The notes: generated by a model not told the origin, from the letters alone. A stretch of 64,000 nucleotides of DNA from an uncultured Acetatifactor sp. (GCA_947630715.1 CANRIP010000007.1:32749-96748), one strand, 5' to 3'; positions 8,259 to 15,283 are shown, counted from the stretch's first letter. Made by a program: numbers and translations.

Positions 8259-10493
8259 TTACTTACCTACATAACCATAACCTCCATTTTCCGTAATAAA
8301 GTCTACGGGAGAGTAGTCGGTGATAGGGTTATTATGCAGATTGAGCCAATGCAGATTCCTCAAACCCGATAGATTGCTGATATCTGTGATCTGGTTATCC
8401 CTCAAATCTAAAGTCACCAAAGTTTTCAAACCCGATAGACCGCTGACATCTGTGATCTGGTTACTACCTAAATATAAAGATGTCAATTTGGCAAAACCCG
8501 ATAGATCGCTGATATCTGTGATCTGGTTACTACTTAAATCTAACAACGTCAAATTGGCAAAACCCGATAGACCGTTGATATGCTTTATCTGGTTTTCATT
8601 CAGATATAAGTCCTTCAAATTTGTCAAACTCGATAGACTGCTGATATCCGTGATCTGGTTACCATCCAATTGTAACTCAGTCAAATTCGTCAAACTCGAT
8701 AGACTGCTGATATCCGTGATCTGGTTACCATCCAATTGTAACTCAGTCAAATTCGTCAAACCCGATAGACTTTTGATATCCGTGATTTGGTTATCACCCA
8801 AATTTAAGGAAGTCAAATTTGTCAAATTAGACAGACTGCTGATATCCGTGATCTCGCTGTCACACAACTCTAAAGTCTGCAAGTTTGTCAGATACGCTAA
8901 GCTGCTGATATCCTTTATATAGGTAGACCACAAGCTTAAAACAGTTAAATTCGTCAAACTCGATAAACTACTGATATCCGTGAACTGGTTTTCACCCAAA
9001 TTTAAGGAAGTCAAATTTGTCAAATTAGACAGACTGCTGATATCCGTGATCTGGTTCACTCGCAAATCTAAGGAAGTCAAATTTGTCAAACTCGATAGAC
9101 CACTGATATCCGTTATCTGGTTACTATACAAATCTAAGGAAGTCAAATTCGTCAAACTCGATAAACTACTGATATCCGTTATCTGGTTACTAGACAAATC
9201 TAAGGAAGTCAAATTCGTCAAACTCGATAGACCACTGATATCCGTGAGGTACCTGTTATAAGACAAATCTAAGGAAGTCAAATTCGTCAAACTCGATAGA
9301 CCACTGATATCCGTGATCTGGTTATCGTACAAATATAAGTTAGTCAAATTTGTCAAACCCGATAGACCACTGATATCCGTGATCAGGTTCCTAGACAAAT
9401 TTAAGGAAGTCAAATTTGTTAAACTCGATAAACTACTGATATCCGTGATCAGGTTAGTAGACAAATCTAAGGAAGTCAAATTTGTTAAATACACTAAACT
9501 GCTAATATCCGTTATATGACATCCAGTTAGTGTCAACTCGGAAATATCTTTCACATCCCCGTAAGTGATATCCCCCGTAGCAATCCCTACCTGCTTCCGT
9601 ATGGCTTGTTCCAGGCTCTCATTCTTCCAGTCAATCACATAATCATCCGGCCATTTCCCCGGCAAGGGCTCCGGCGCATCCGCGGGTTTCGGCGTGGACT
9701 CAGGAGCAGGCTCCGGCGTAGTCACCGGGGGCTGGGTCTGCACAGGAGTATTCGTCGGCTGTGGCTGAGGTGTAGAAGTAGCCGCTGGCTGCGACTCAGG
9801 CGCAACAGTAGCCGTGGGCTGCGACTCAGGCGCAACAGTAGCCGCCGGTTGTGATTGAGGTGCAACAGTAGCCGCCGGTTGTGATTGAGGTGCAGAAGTA
9901 GCCGCAGGCTGCGACTCAGGCAGAACGGTAGGCGTAGCCGTGGGTTTCGCCGTGGGAGTTGCCGTGGGTTTTGCAGTAGCCGCAGGAGTTTCCGTAGGCT
10001 CCGGTGTATCCGTGGATTCCGGGGTTTCCGTAGGCTCCTGAGTTTCCGCAGGTTCCGATGTATCCGTAGGCTCCGGCGTTTCCGCAGGTTCCGGAGTCTG
10101 CGCGGAGGCTGTCTCCTGCTCCATGGCCTGGATCAGCAGTTCCACTTCATCCTGCTTTGCCTGGATTTCCTGGGACTGGGTCTGGGTATAGCCTTCCGCC
10201 AGCACCTCCTGGGCTTTCTCCAACTCTCCCATGGCGATATACACGTCTGCCAGCCCTATGTAAGCTTCCACGTTCTTCGGGTCTATGGCAATGGCGGCCT
10301 CATATGCCGCTATGGCGTTCTCATAGTCCATCTCCGCCAGATACCGAGCGCCCATTTCCAACTGCTCCGCCAGATTTCCGCCTTTTTTCCCGCCCGCGCT
10401 GGCTAAGACAGCGCAGAGTACGGCAATGCACAGCGCCGCCGCCACTACCGCAATGACAATGATTTTTCGGTTAAATTTCTTTTCTGATTTCAT
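8259..10493 (-). CDS. Membrane-anchored TPR plus leucine-rich-repeat surface protein, copy 3 (long linker)
   Basis: A 744-residue member of the trio. ATG 10491-10493 is chosen because it matches the start of the paralogues (M-K-S-E-K-K-F-N-R-K) and has GGGGAGGAG upstream; the frame is open a further 20 codons. Domains: TM helix (about 10-33), TPR-like helices (40-100), a long Pro/Thr/Ala/Glu/Gln-rich linker (about 131-278) with repeated S-Q-P-A-A-T-V-A-P units, a cap (280-325) and eighteen 22-residue LRRs (326-722). The linker looks like a wall-spanning stalk that lifts the LRR domain above the peptidoglycan; the other two copies lack it. No sortase signal. As the outermost gene it may be the ancestral or most exposed version. 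Ligand unknown. Confidence 0.85.
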   Translation of the reverse strand: MKSEKKFNRKIIVIAVVAAALCIAVLCAVLASAGGKKGGNLAEQLEMGARYLAEMDYENAIAAYEAAIAIDPKNVEAYIGLADVYIAMGELEKAQEVLAEGYTQTQSQEIQAKQDEVELLIQAMEQETASAQTPEPAETPEPTDTSEPAETQEPTETPESTDTPEPTETPAATAKPTATPTAKPTATPTVLPESQPAATSAPQSQPAATVAPQSQPAATVAPESQPTATVAPESQPAATSTPQPQPTNTPVQTQPPVTTPEPAPESTPKPADAPEPLPGKWPDDYVIDWKNESLEQAIRKQVGIATGDITYGDVKDISELTLTGCHITDISSLVYLTNLTSLDLSTNLITDISSLSSLTNLTSLNLSRNLITDISGLSGLTNLTNLYLYDNQITDISGLSSLTNLTSLDLSYNRYLTDISGLSSLTNLTSLDLSSNQITDISSLSSLTNLTSLDLYSNQITDISGLSSLTNLTSLDLRVNQITDISSLSNLTNLTSLNLGENQFTDISSLSSLTNLTVLSLWSTYIKDISSLAYLTNLQTLELCDSEITDISSLSNLTNLTSLNLGDNQITDIKSLSGLTNLTELQLDGNQITDISSLSSLTNLTELQLDGNQITDISSLSSLTNLKDLYLNENQIKHINGLSGFANLTLLDLSSNQITDISDLSGFAKLTSLYLGSNQITDVSGLSGLKTLVTLDLRDNQITDISNLSGLRNLHWLNLHNNPITDYSPVDFITENGGYGYVGK
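8328..9518 (-). repeat. 66-bp tandem repeats coding for eighteen LRRs
   Basis: Eighteen in-frame repeats of 66 bases (one of 69) in gene copy 3. Two adjacent units around 8640-8760 are nearly identical over more than 60 bases, evidence of very recent duplication. Confidence 0.85.
9700..10095 (-). repeat. Pro/Thr/Gln-rich stalk repeats in LRR copy 3
   Basis: Degenerate coding repeats: about six units of 30 bases coding S-Q-P-A-A-T-(V/S)-A-P-(E/Q) and, upstream, shorter units coding T-P-E-P-(A/T)-E and A-K-P-T-A-T-P-T. They give a flexible, probably extended linker between the membrane-proximal TPR part and the LRR domain. Confidence 0.7.
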
Positions 10494-10565
10494 AGTGTCA
10501 ATAAACTCCTCCCCGTGGATCTTCTCCCCTTGGAATTTTGTCGAAATTTGCAATTTTTCGTTCCC

Positions 10566-10593
10566 ATTTTACCCCCCCGAAGTATTTTGTCAA
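10566..10593 (-). promoter_or_regulatory. LRR copy 3 promoter with G7 tract
   Basis: TTGACA (10588-10593), 16 bases, TAAAAT (10566-10571) on the minus strand with seven G at 10572-10578. The leader is about 65 bases, roughly half that of the other two copies, because the middle part of the leader is absent. Sequence upstream of the -35 box is unrelated to the other copies, so the duplicated block ends here. Confidence 0.7.
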
Positions 10594-10755
10594 GCAGCAG
10601 AATTTTTCTCACCGAAACGCTCCGGCATATGGCAGACACCGATCCTTTCCGATGCCGCCATAGAACGCGGTGCCGCCTTGTTCGGAAAAGCCACTTTCGT
10701 CATGGACAGGGGGATATGGTGACAACAAGATGTTCTTTCAAGGAAAAGAAAACAC

Positions 10756-10784
10756 TTGAAACTCCACACAGGATATGGTATATT
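10756..10784 (+). promoter_or_regulatory. Promoter of a small plus-strand RNA
   Basis: TTGAAA (10756-10761), exactly 17 bases, TATATT (10779-10784). Transcription should begin near 10791 and run into the terminator at 10865-10905, giving an RNA of about 115 bases that opposes the end of a toxin-like reading frame. Confidence 0.65.
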
Positions 10785-10790
10785 GAACAT

Positions 10791-10905
10791 AAAGAAGGGC
10801 ACCTGCTGGTAACAGATGCCCGTGGGTTCTACCGATAGACGGTTAGCCCGTTCATCTAAACGTAAAATAGCCGCTTAGCTTGCGACGCTGGGGCGGTTAT
10901 TTTTG
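10791..10905 (+). ncRNA. Putative antisense (antitoxin-like) RNA
   Basis: A short transcription unit with a good promoter and an intrinsic terminator but no open reading frame of note. It includes an arm-loop region (GGGCACCTGCTGGTAACAGATGCCC forms GGGCA/TGCCC stems) and the GATAGACGGTTAGCCCG stretch that I associate with the 3' part of small clostridial and bacillar type I toxin loci (holin-like small toxins). The RNA converges on the remnant frame at 10897-10962. Identification as an antitoxin RNA is inference from this layout. Confidence 0.4.
10865..10905. terminator. Bidirectional intrinsic terminator
   Basis: AAATAGCCGC (10865-10874) pairs with GCGGTTATTT (10893-10902) with one G-U pair and an 18-base loop, followed by TTTTTG on the plus strand and by TATTTTA on the minus strand. 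It ends the small plus-strand RNA and, from the other side, the spoVAB-spoVAA transcript. Confidence 0.75.
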
Positions 10906-10962
10906 TGTCTTGTTACTATCTTTACCAAAAGAGTATCCGATTCCAAAGCAGGTTAAGTCCCC
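10897..10962 (-). pseudogene. Remnant of a small membrane toxin gene (3' end only)
   Basis: Reading from the end of spoVAA in another frame the minus strand encodes L-T-C-F-G-I-G-Y-S-F-G-K-D-S-N-K-T-Q-K-stop. A hydrophobic Gly-rich end followed by a basic K-D-S-N-K-T-Q-K tail is how small single-helix type I toxins end. No start codon or N-terminal helix is left: the frame runs back into spoVAA coding sequence. The stop codon lies inside the terminator stem, as is usual in such loci. I read it as a decayed toxin gene truncated by a junction near 10963. The family assignment is tentative. Confidence 0.35.
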
Positions 10963-11585
10963 GGCTCCTGTTCCCTGCCTTCCCGCCCCGCTTCCGCGAT
11001 CAGCGTTTTATCCACATCCTCCTCATATTTGCGCATGGCAACCTCGATGGGGGTGGGATCGCTGGTCAGACGCCTTCCTCCCACATGGTTAAAGAACACC
11101 ACGATTCCCAGGAAAAGTCCCACAGAATAGGATATTTCCAGCACGTTAATCCCCTGGGGCTCCCTGTTCATCACCAGCCTGTATAACTGCCCGAAGACCT
11201 CGTTGATTCCCACATCGTTGTGATAAGCCATGATGGTAAAGGCCGTGCCGAAAAAACTGACCAGGCACACAAAAGCCGCTTTCAGCCAGACCGCCGTTCC
11301 CTTGCGCCTGTCCACGCTGACCCATTCCACCAGCACGTCGGGTTCTCCCAGGGGCACAACCTCAATTCCCGGACATTCCTTCTCCATCAGTTCCACCAGT
11401 TTCAGAACGCTGATCACGCATCTTTTGGGACCGTCTTTAGGGAACTGATACACCTTCAAGGCGTTCAGCTTGGCGTTGACCAGCTTGTCCGCGCACTGCA
11501 CCTTCCCCACGTCGGTCATCTGCACCTCCGCCCGCTGCACCTCTACGTTTCTGTCGCACTTTACATATACCGTTTGATTTGACAT
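10953..11585 (-). CDS. spoVAA: Stage V sporulation protein AA
   Basis: A 210-residue protein whose second half matches the SpoVAA pattern: a first TM segment (about 100-120, F-G-T-A-F-T-I-M-A-Y-H-N-D-V), an intervening loop with L-Y-R-L-V-M-N-R-E-P, a second TM segment (I-S-Y-S-V-G-L-F-L-G-I-V-V-F-F-N-H), then the D-P-T-P-I-E-V-A-M cytoplasmic tail. The first 100 residues form a soluble domain. SpoVA proteins move calcium dipicolinate into the forespore and out at germination. AGGAGCGA stands before the start. Expected regulation is by sigma-G in the forespore; no clear sigma-G box was found. The gene lies downstream of spoVAB, the reverse of the Bacillus order, and the remaining spoVA genes are not next to it. 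Confidence 0.88.
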   Translation of the reverse strand: MSNQTVYVKCDRNVEVQRAEVQMTDVGKVQCADKLVNAKLNALKVYQFPKDGPKRCVISVLKLVELMEKECPGIEVVPLGEPDVLVEWVSVDRRKGTAVWLKAAFVCLVSFFGTAFTIMAYHNDVGINEVFGQLYRLVMNREPQGINVLEISYSVGLFLGIVVFFNHVGGRRLTSDPTPIEVAMRKYEEDVDKTLIAEAGREGREQEPGT

Positions 11586-11630
11586 CTCTGAATCGCTCCT
11601 GACACACTCTGCTCCTTGTTTTGCCCCTTC

Positions 11631-12110
11631 CTACCCCGGGGAGCCCGAAAGCCCCAGGGCGAAATACGCCAGGGATCCGCAAAGCTTTCCCACCGCCATG
11701 CCGATCACGGCAAACCCCAGGCCGTGCCGGAAGGAAATCCTTCTGGCAAAGATGGGGATGCTGTCCAGCATCTCCGCGATGGCAAGGGCGAGACATCCGA
11801 TAAACATGCCGGAAAAGAGCCCGAACACCGCCTGAAACCCGGTTCCGACCCCCGCAAAGGGAAAGCTTCCGCCGGAAAACGCCCGTTCCAGAAAAGCGCC
11901 GATTCTTTCATATCCGGGAAACACGCTTAACCCGCTGCCAAACAGCGTCCCGAAAATCACAGCCTCCTCATAAAGCGCCGCTTTCTTTCCCGTGTGGGTT
12001 CTGCCCGCAAACCGGGGCACCAGGCCCACCGCCGCCAAAACCGTGAACACGCCGGCGGCGGCCAGCAGTCCGTAGCATGCGCCAAAGAGCAAAAGAAAAG
12101 CCGTCCTCAT
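11631..12110 (-). CDS. spoVAB: Stage V sporulation protein AB
   Basis: A 159-residue membrane protein with three to four hydrophobic segments (about 2-30, 50-65, 95-120, 130-155). The N-terminal part, with V-F-T-V-L-A-A-V-G-L-V-P-R-F and the later Y-E-E-A-V-I-F-G-T-L-F-G, follows the pattern of SpoVAB. It precedes spoVAA by 45 bases and is probably co-transcribed with it. The ribosome binding site (GAGGT, 6 bases before ATG) is not native-looking: it is the end of a dispersed 28-base repeat present three times in the window. The region upstream holds two copies of that element and a hairpin, so the normal promoter has been displaced or rebuilt. Confidence 0.82.
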   Translation of the reverse strand: MRTAFLLLFGACYGLLAAAGVFTVLAAVGLVPRFAGRTHTGKKAALYEEAVIFGTLFGSGLSVFPGYERIGAFLERAFSGGSFPFAGVGTGFQAVFGLFSGMFIGCLALAIAEMLDSIPIFARRISFRHGLGFAVIGMAVGKLCGSLAYFALGLSGSPG

Positions 12111-12116
12111 TTTTAT

Positions 12117-12265
12117 ACCTCATTTCCGCGCTGATCTTTGCGCATAACGAGTTTGTGTCAAGCAGTGCGCGGACACAAATCTCGCGATTGAAAATTTTAA
12201 TTTTCAATCTTATACCTCATTTCCGCGCTGATCTTTGCGCAGATTGAAAATTTTAATTTTCAATC
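12117..12265 (-). repeat. Double copy of a palindromic, RBS-bearing dispersed element
   Basis: On the minus strand the unit is a 24-base palindrome (12242-12265 and again 12186-12209, GATTGAAAAT...TTTTCAATC) followed by a 28-base module (12214-12241 and 12117-12144) that begins TGCGCAAAGATCAGCG and ends GGAAATGAGGT. In the copy next to spoVAB a hairpin of about 40 bases (12145-12186; TTTGTGTC...GACACAAA arms extended by CGAG/CTCG) separates the palindrome from the 28-mer. A third copy lies at 31041-31092. In two of the three the GAGGT lies 6 to 7 bases before an ATG and serves as its ribosome binding site. It is like a miniature mobile or REP-type element. Confidence 0.8.
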
Positions 12266-12319
12266 TTTACCTCCCGCCCGTTTCTTACAGTATCCGCAGA
12301 AGTCCGGAAAATATTCCTC

Positions 12320-13489
12320 TTATTCCCAAAGAGGCGTCAGGCAGAGATTCAGATCCACATCCCCCTGAATGCCCTGCACCCTGCCTGTGGCCGAGTACTG
12401 CCAGACCTTATATTCATAGGGATAATACAGAGTGTCCGTGTAAGCGGCGAACCATTTGTCATAGTCCTCCAGCCTGGCAAGATCCAGCATCAGCGCGCCC
12501 ATCTCCGTATTATGGTAAATCATGGGCCTGTATCCCGCGTCCTCCATGATCTGGCAGAACAGCGCCGTCAAATCGGTGCGTTCTTCCGGCGTGAGCTGGT
12601 TCATGCGCCCTCCGCCGCTCACCTTTTCCACGTCAAACACCACCGGGCAGTCCAGGTGATAGGGCGCGATCTTTTTCAAAACCAGATCGGCCTCCTCCCT
12701 TAACTCCGTCTCATTGAGAGCCTGGCTGTAAAAGTAGACCCCCACCTTGATGCCCGCGGCCTGGGCTCCCTTGATATTTGTGTCGAACTGTCCGTCCTCC
12801 TGCAGCGTCCCGCTCTCTCCGTAACCCCGGTTCCCCACCCGGATAAATGCAAATTCCACACCGTCCCCGGCCACCTTGTTCCAGTCGATGGCGCCCTGGT
12901 GCTTTGACACGTCCACGCCCTTATGGGAGATCACCTGTCCGTTTTCCAGGTACTGGATCTCCCCGTTTTCCAGCAGATTCAGGTTCTCTGTGCGCAGGGT
13001 GCTCTGTGCCAGGCTTCGGTCGATGGGGACGAAATGATACTGCCCGCCGCTTGCCACCAGGATGTGATCCGGGTACAGAGGCCGCAGCGCCTCCAGAACC
13101 GAATCCCCCTGGGTCAGCGCCGCCCGGATGGCGTCCAGCACCTCCTCGCTGCCCTGCTCCTGGGCCGCCGCGGCCGCCTCCGCCACCTTTTCGTCCAGTT
13201 GCTCCTGAGAATAGACCACCGTGTTGGAGATCACGCCGATCACGTTGCCCTCCCCGTCTACCACGTTGCCGTTCTCGTCCAGCCCGATGCTGTTTACCTG
13301 CTCCGACCCCGTTTCCTGGGCCCGGTCCCGGTACAGGCTGTAAAGCGTAAGACCGCCGTACATCACCGCCACCAGAAGGATCAGACAGCAGACACAGGAC
13401 AAAAACTGCATCCTCCTTCTCCGCGCCGTTTTCTTCCTTCTTTGCTGTCCGTCTCCCTCAAAGCTTTCCCTTCTTCTGTCCATCCGCAT
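12320..13489 (-). CDS. GH25 muramidase with N-terminal membrane anchor
   Basis: A 389-residue protein: basic N-terminus, TM helix (about 30-52, C-V-C-C-L-I-L-L-V-A-V-M-Y-G-G), an Ala/Glu/Gln helical stretch (about 95-130), and a C-terminal GH25 lysozyme domain from about 190. The catalytic pattern is present: G-V-D-V-S-K-H-Q-G-x-I-D-W, F-A-F-I-R-V-G, the D-x-E pair in V-V-F-D-V-E-K-V, and the C-terminal V-W-Q-Y-S-A-T-G-R-V. GH25 enzymes cleave the N-acetylmuramic acid-beta-1,4-N-acetylglucosamine bond. Its place between sigF and spoVAB suggests a role in forespore or cortex peptidoglycan, which is inference. A -10-like TATGAT lies about 30 bases upstream in the 104-base gap after sigF. The start is one of two close ATGs (13489 or 13483). 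Confidence 0.87.
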   Translation of the reverse strand: MRMDRRRESFEGDGQQRRKKTARRRRMQFLSCVCCLILLVAVMYGGLTLYSLYRDRAQETGSEQVNSIGLDENGNVVDGEGNVIGVISNTVVYSQEQLDEKVAEAAAAAQEQGSEEVLDAIRAALTQGDSVLEALRPLYPDHILVASGGQYHFVPIDRSLAQSTLRTENLNLLENGEIQYLENGQVISHKGVDVSKHQGAIDWNKVAGDGVEFAFIRVGNRGYGESGTLQEDGQFDTNIKGAQAAGIKVGVYFYSQALNETELREEADLVLKKIAPYHLDCPVVFDVEKVSGGGRMNQLTPEERTDLTALFCQIMEDAGYRPMIYHNTEMGALMLDLARLEDYDKWFAAYTDTLYYPYEYKVWQYSATGRVQGIQGDVDLNLCLTPLWE

Positions 13490-13593
13490 CCTCCGCCTTT
13501 CGTCCTTCCTGCGTCTTCTCTTTTATCATAAGGGATCGGCCGGAAATTGAAAAGCGGAAAAAAATGTATTTCATAAAAAATTAAGTTTGTTTC

Positions 13594-14364
13594 TTACGTC
13601 TGTTTTGCAAGCTCCCGCAGGCGCAGCAGAATCCTTTTTTCCATCCTGCTGACCTGCACCTGGCTGATCCCAAGGATCCCGGCGATTTCCACCTGGGTTT
13701 TTTCCTGAAAATACCGCATGTGAATCAACTCCCGTTCCCTGGGATTCAGGCTGTCCAAAAGCTGCGTCAACAGCATATGGTTCAACAGCTCCTCCTTTTC
13801 CTCGTCCACGCTGTCCGAAATCCCCACCATACTGTTTCCCACGCTGCCTCTTTCTCCCCGGACCACCTTATCCACCAGGTAGACCTCGCTGCCATCGTCC
13901 TGATAAACGGCGCTGTAAAGGGATTCCACCTCAACGGAGGCCTCCATGGCCAGAACCACTTCCTCCGAGGACAGCCCGGTTTCCTCCACAATTTGGGACA
14001 GGGTGGGCTCCCTGCCCGTCTCGGACTGGAGTTTCCGCCTTGCCAGGTTGACCTTGACCGCGTTTTCCTTGATGGTTCTGGACACCTTCACCGGCCCGTC
14101 GTCCCGGAGGAACCGCTTAATCTCGCCGGTGATCATGGGAACCGCGTAGGTGGAAAACCTGACTCCCAGTTTCAAGTCAAAGTGGTCGATTGCCTTGATC
14201 AGCCCTATGACGCCGATCTGAAACAGATCCTCCGGATCGTGCCCTCTGCCGGTGAACCGTCTGACAATGTGATGCACCAGCCCCAGGTTTTTTTCTATCA
14301 GTACCTCTCTCGCCTTGCTTTCTCCCGCCTGTGAACGTTCGATCAGTACCGACAGCTCCTCCAT
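13594..14364 (-). CDS. sigF: RNA polymerase sporulation sigma factor SigF
   Basis: A 256-residue sigma-70 family factor of the sporulation SigF/SigG branch. Region 2 is seen at about residues 25-95 (N-L-G-L-V-H-H-I-V-R-R-F, D-L-F-Q-I-G-V-I-G-L-I-K-A-I-D, R-F-S-T-Y-A-V-P-M-I-x-G-E-I-K-R), region 3 at about 100-180 and region 4 with the helix-turn-helix at about 215-255 (Q-V-E-I-A-x-I-L-G-I-S-Q-V-Q-V-S-R-M-E). It directs the first forespore programme and is held inactive by SpoIIAB. Its start is 4 bases from the spoIIAB stop, so translation is coupled. The position directly after spoIIAA-spoIIAB makes SigF certain rather than SigG. Confidence 0.96.
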   Translation of the reverse strand: MEELSVLIERSQAGESKAREVLIEKNLGLVHHIVRRFTGRGHDPEDLFQIGVIGLIKAIDHFDLKLGVRFSTYAVPMITGEIKRFLRDDGPVKVSRTIKENAVKVNLARRKLQSETGREPTLSQIVEETGLSSEEVVLAMEASVEVESLYSAVYQDDGSEVYLVDKVVRGERGSVGNSMVGISDSVDEEKEELLNHMLLTQLLDSLNPRERELIHMRYFQEKTQVEIAGILGISQVQVSRMEKRILLRLRELAKQT

Positions 14365-14367
14365 CCG

Positions 14368-14862
14368 TCATTCCTCGCCTTCGATCCATCCGCCGGTTCC
14401 CAGCTTTTTTTTCATGCTTACCACGGTTCCCTTCCCCGGGCTGCTTTCCACCTCCAGATCGTCCATAAAAGCCTCCATAAAGGAGAACCCCATGCCGGAT
14501 CTCTCAAGCTGCGGCTTTGAGGTATACAAAGGTTCCATCGCCTTTTCCACGTCCTCGATCCCCTTTCCCTGATCGATCACCCGGATATGTAACATGTCCG
14601 TTTCCAGGCTGCATAGAATGCGGACTTTTCCGGGATGGATCTCCCTTAAGTCCGCCGGGCATCTCCCCGGCCTTCCGTACCCGTACAGATTTTCATACCC
14701 GTGAATGATGGAGTTTGTGACCGCCTCCGACACAGCCGTTTTGATATCGGCAAGCTCCTCCACGGTGGGGTTCAGGTGGGTCACAAACGCGGCCACCGCC
14801 ACCCTGGCAAAAGCCTCGTTGTCGGAGACGGCGTCAAAGATAATCTCCATTTCGTTTTTCAT
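14368..14862 (-). CDS. spoIIAB: Anti-sigma F factor / serine kinase SpoIIAB
   Basis: A 164-residue GHKL-fold protein. The N box (E-A-V-T-N-S-I-I-H-G-Y, about 48-58), the D-Q-G-K-G-I loop (about 100-106) and the G-M-G-F-S-F-M-E box (about 125-132) are all present, so ATP binding and kinase activity should be intact. It binds SigF in the predivisional cell and phosphorylates SpoIIAA. The sequence is slightly longer than the Bacillus protein, with a basic insertion after H-G-Y (G-Y-G-R-P-G-R-C-P). AGGGAGAAAAG precedes the start. Second gene of the spoIIA operon. Confidence 0.95.
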   Translation of the reverse strand: MKNEMEIIFDAVSDNEAFARVAVAAFVTHLNPTVEELADIKTAVSEAVTNSIIHGYENLYGYGRPGRCPADLREIHPGKVRILCSLETDMLHIRVIDQGKGIEDVEKAMEPLYTSKPQLERSGMGFSFMEAFMDDLEVESSPGKGTVVSMKKKLGTGGWIEGEE

Positions 14863-14893
14863 ACTTTTCTCCCTTTCTGTGCCAGGCCCTTGC

Positions 14894-15214
14894 TCACTCC
14901 GGCATCAAAATAAGTTTGCTCAGTCCGCAGACCCGAAAGATCCGCCTGATCTGGCTGTCCGCGTGGATCGCGTAGACTCTGCCCCCAAAGCAGGATATCT
15001 TTCGGTAGCGCCCCATGATCATCCCGATTCCGGAGGAATCCATAAAGCGCGTGTCCTCAAAATCAAAAACCACATTGCGCACCTCCTCCCTGACCAGATA
15101 CTTGTCCGCGTTTTCGCTGATATACCCTGCCCGATGGTGATCCACCTCCTCCGGCAGCCTGATGATCAGACAGTGATCGATTACCTGAAAATCGTCTTCG
15201 GTAACTTGTCCCAT
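14894..15214 (-). CDS. spoIIAA: Anti-sigma F factor antagonist SpoIIAA
   Basis: A 106-residue STAS-domain protein. The phosphorylation loop is seen in F-E-D-T-R-F-M-D-S-S-G-I-G-M-I-M-G-R-Y, with the conserved D-S-S-G serine. Dephosphorylated SpoIIAA releases SigF from SpoIIAB. The frame is open 50 codons further upstream, but that part includes a terminator hairpin and ATG 15212-15214 has AAAGGAGG nicely placed, giving the usual family length. First gene of the operon. A sigma-H-type promoter is expected between 15215 and 15284 but I could not recognise one; a GC hairpin (GCCGGC arms) lies in that stretch. Confidence 0.94.
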   Translation of the reverse strand: MGQVTEDDFQVIDHCLIIRLPEEVDHHRAGYISENADKYLVREEVRNVVFDFEDTRFMDSSGIGMIMGRYRKISCFGGRVYAIHADSQIRRIFRVCGLSKLILMPE

Positions 15215-15283
15215 AAAACCGCCTCCTTTTCCAAAACCGTCCTCCATGCCCTTCCTGCCGGCCCTTTGTGGAAAGCCGGCATC

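Larger units (their letters stand above)
10494..10952. other. Spacer between LRR copy 3 and spoVAA
   Basis: Apart from the LRR copy 3 promoter (10566-10593) and the toxin/antisense-RNA remnant (10756-10962) I see nothing supportable. The stretch 10600-10740 is of chromosomal GC content and shows no frame with a ribosome binding site. Confidence 0.6.

Noticed and set aside
4951..9518. Regular repeats that might be taken for a CRISPR array
   Set aside because: Unit of 66 bases without unique spacers, in frame and coding for leucine-rich repeats.
8320..9519. Plus-strand frames with repeated L-L-I-S-V-I-W-L units opposite the LRR genes
   Set aside because: They mirror the 66-base LRR repeats; membrane-like repeats arise from the reverse complement of the D-I-S-S-L/T-N-L codons.
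10590..10802. 70-codon minus-strand frame between LRR copy 3 and spoVAA
   Set aside because: No ribosome binding site and overlaps the small RNA promoter; Cys/Phe-rich composition looks random.
11968..12207. 79-codon minus-strand frame starting in the repeat elements
   Set aside because: Begins within the palindromic repeats and then runs out of frame in spoVAB; no family resemblance.
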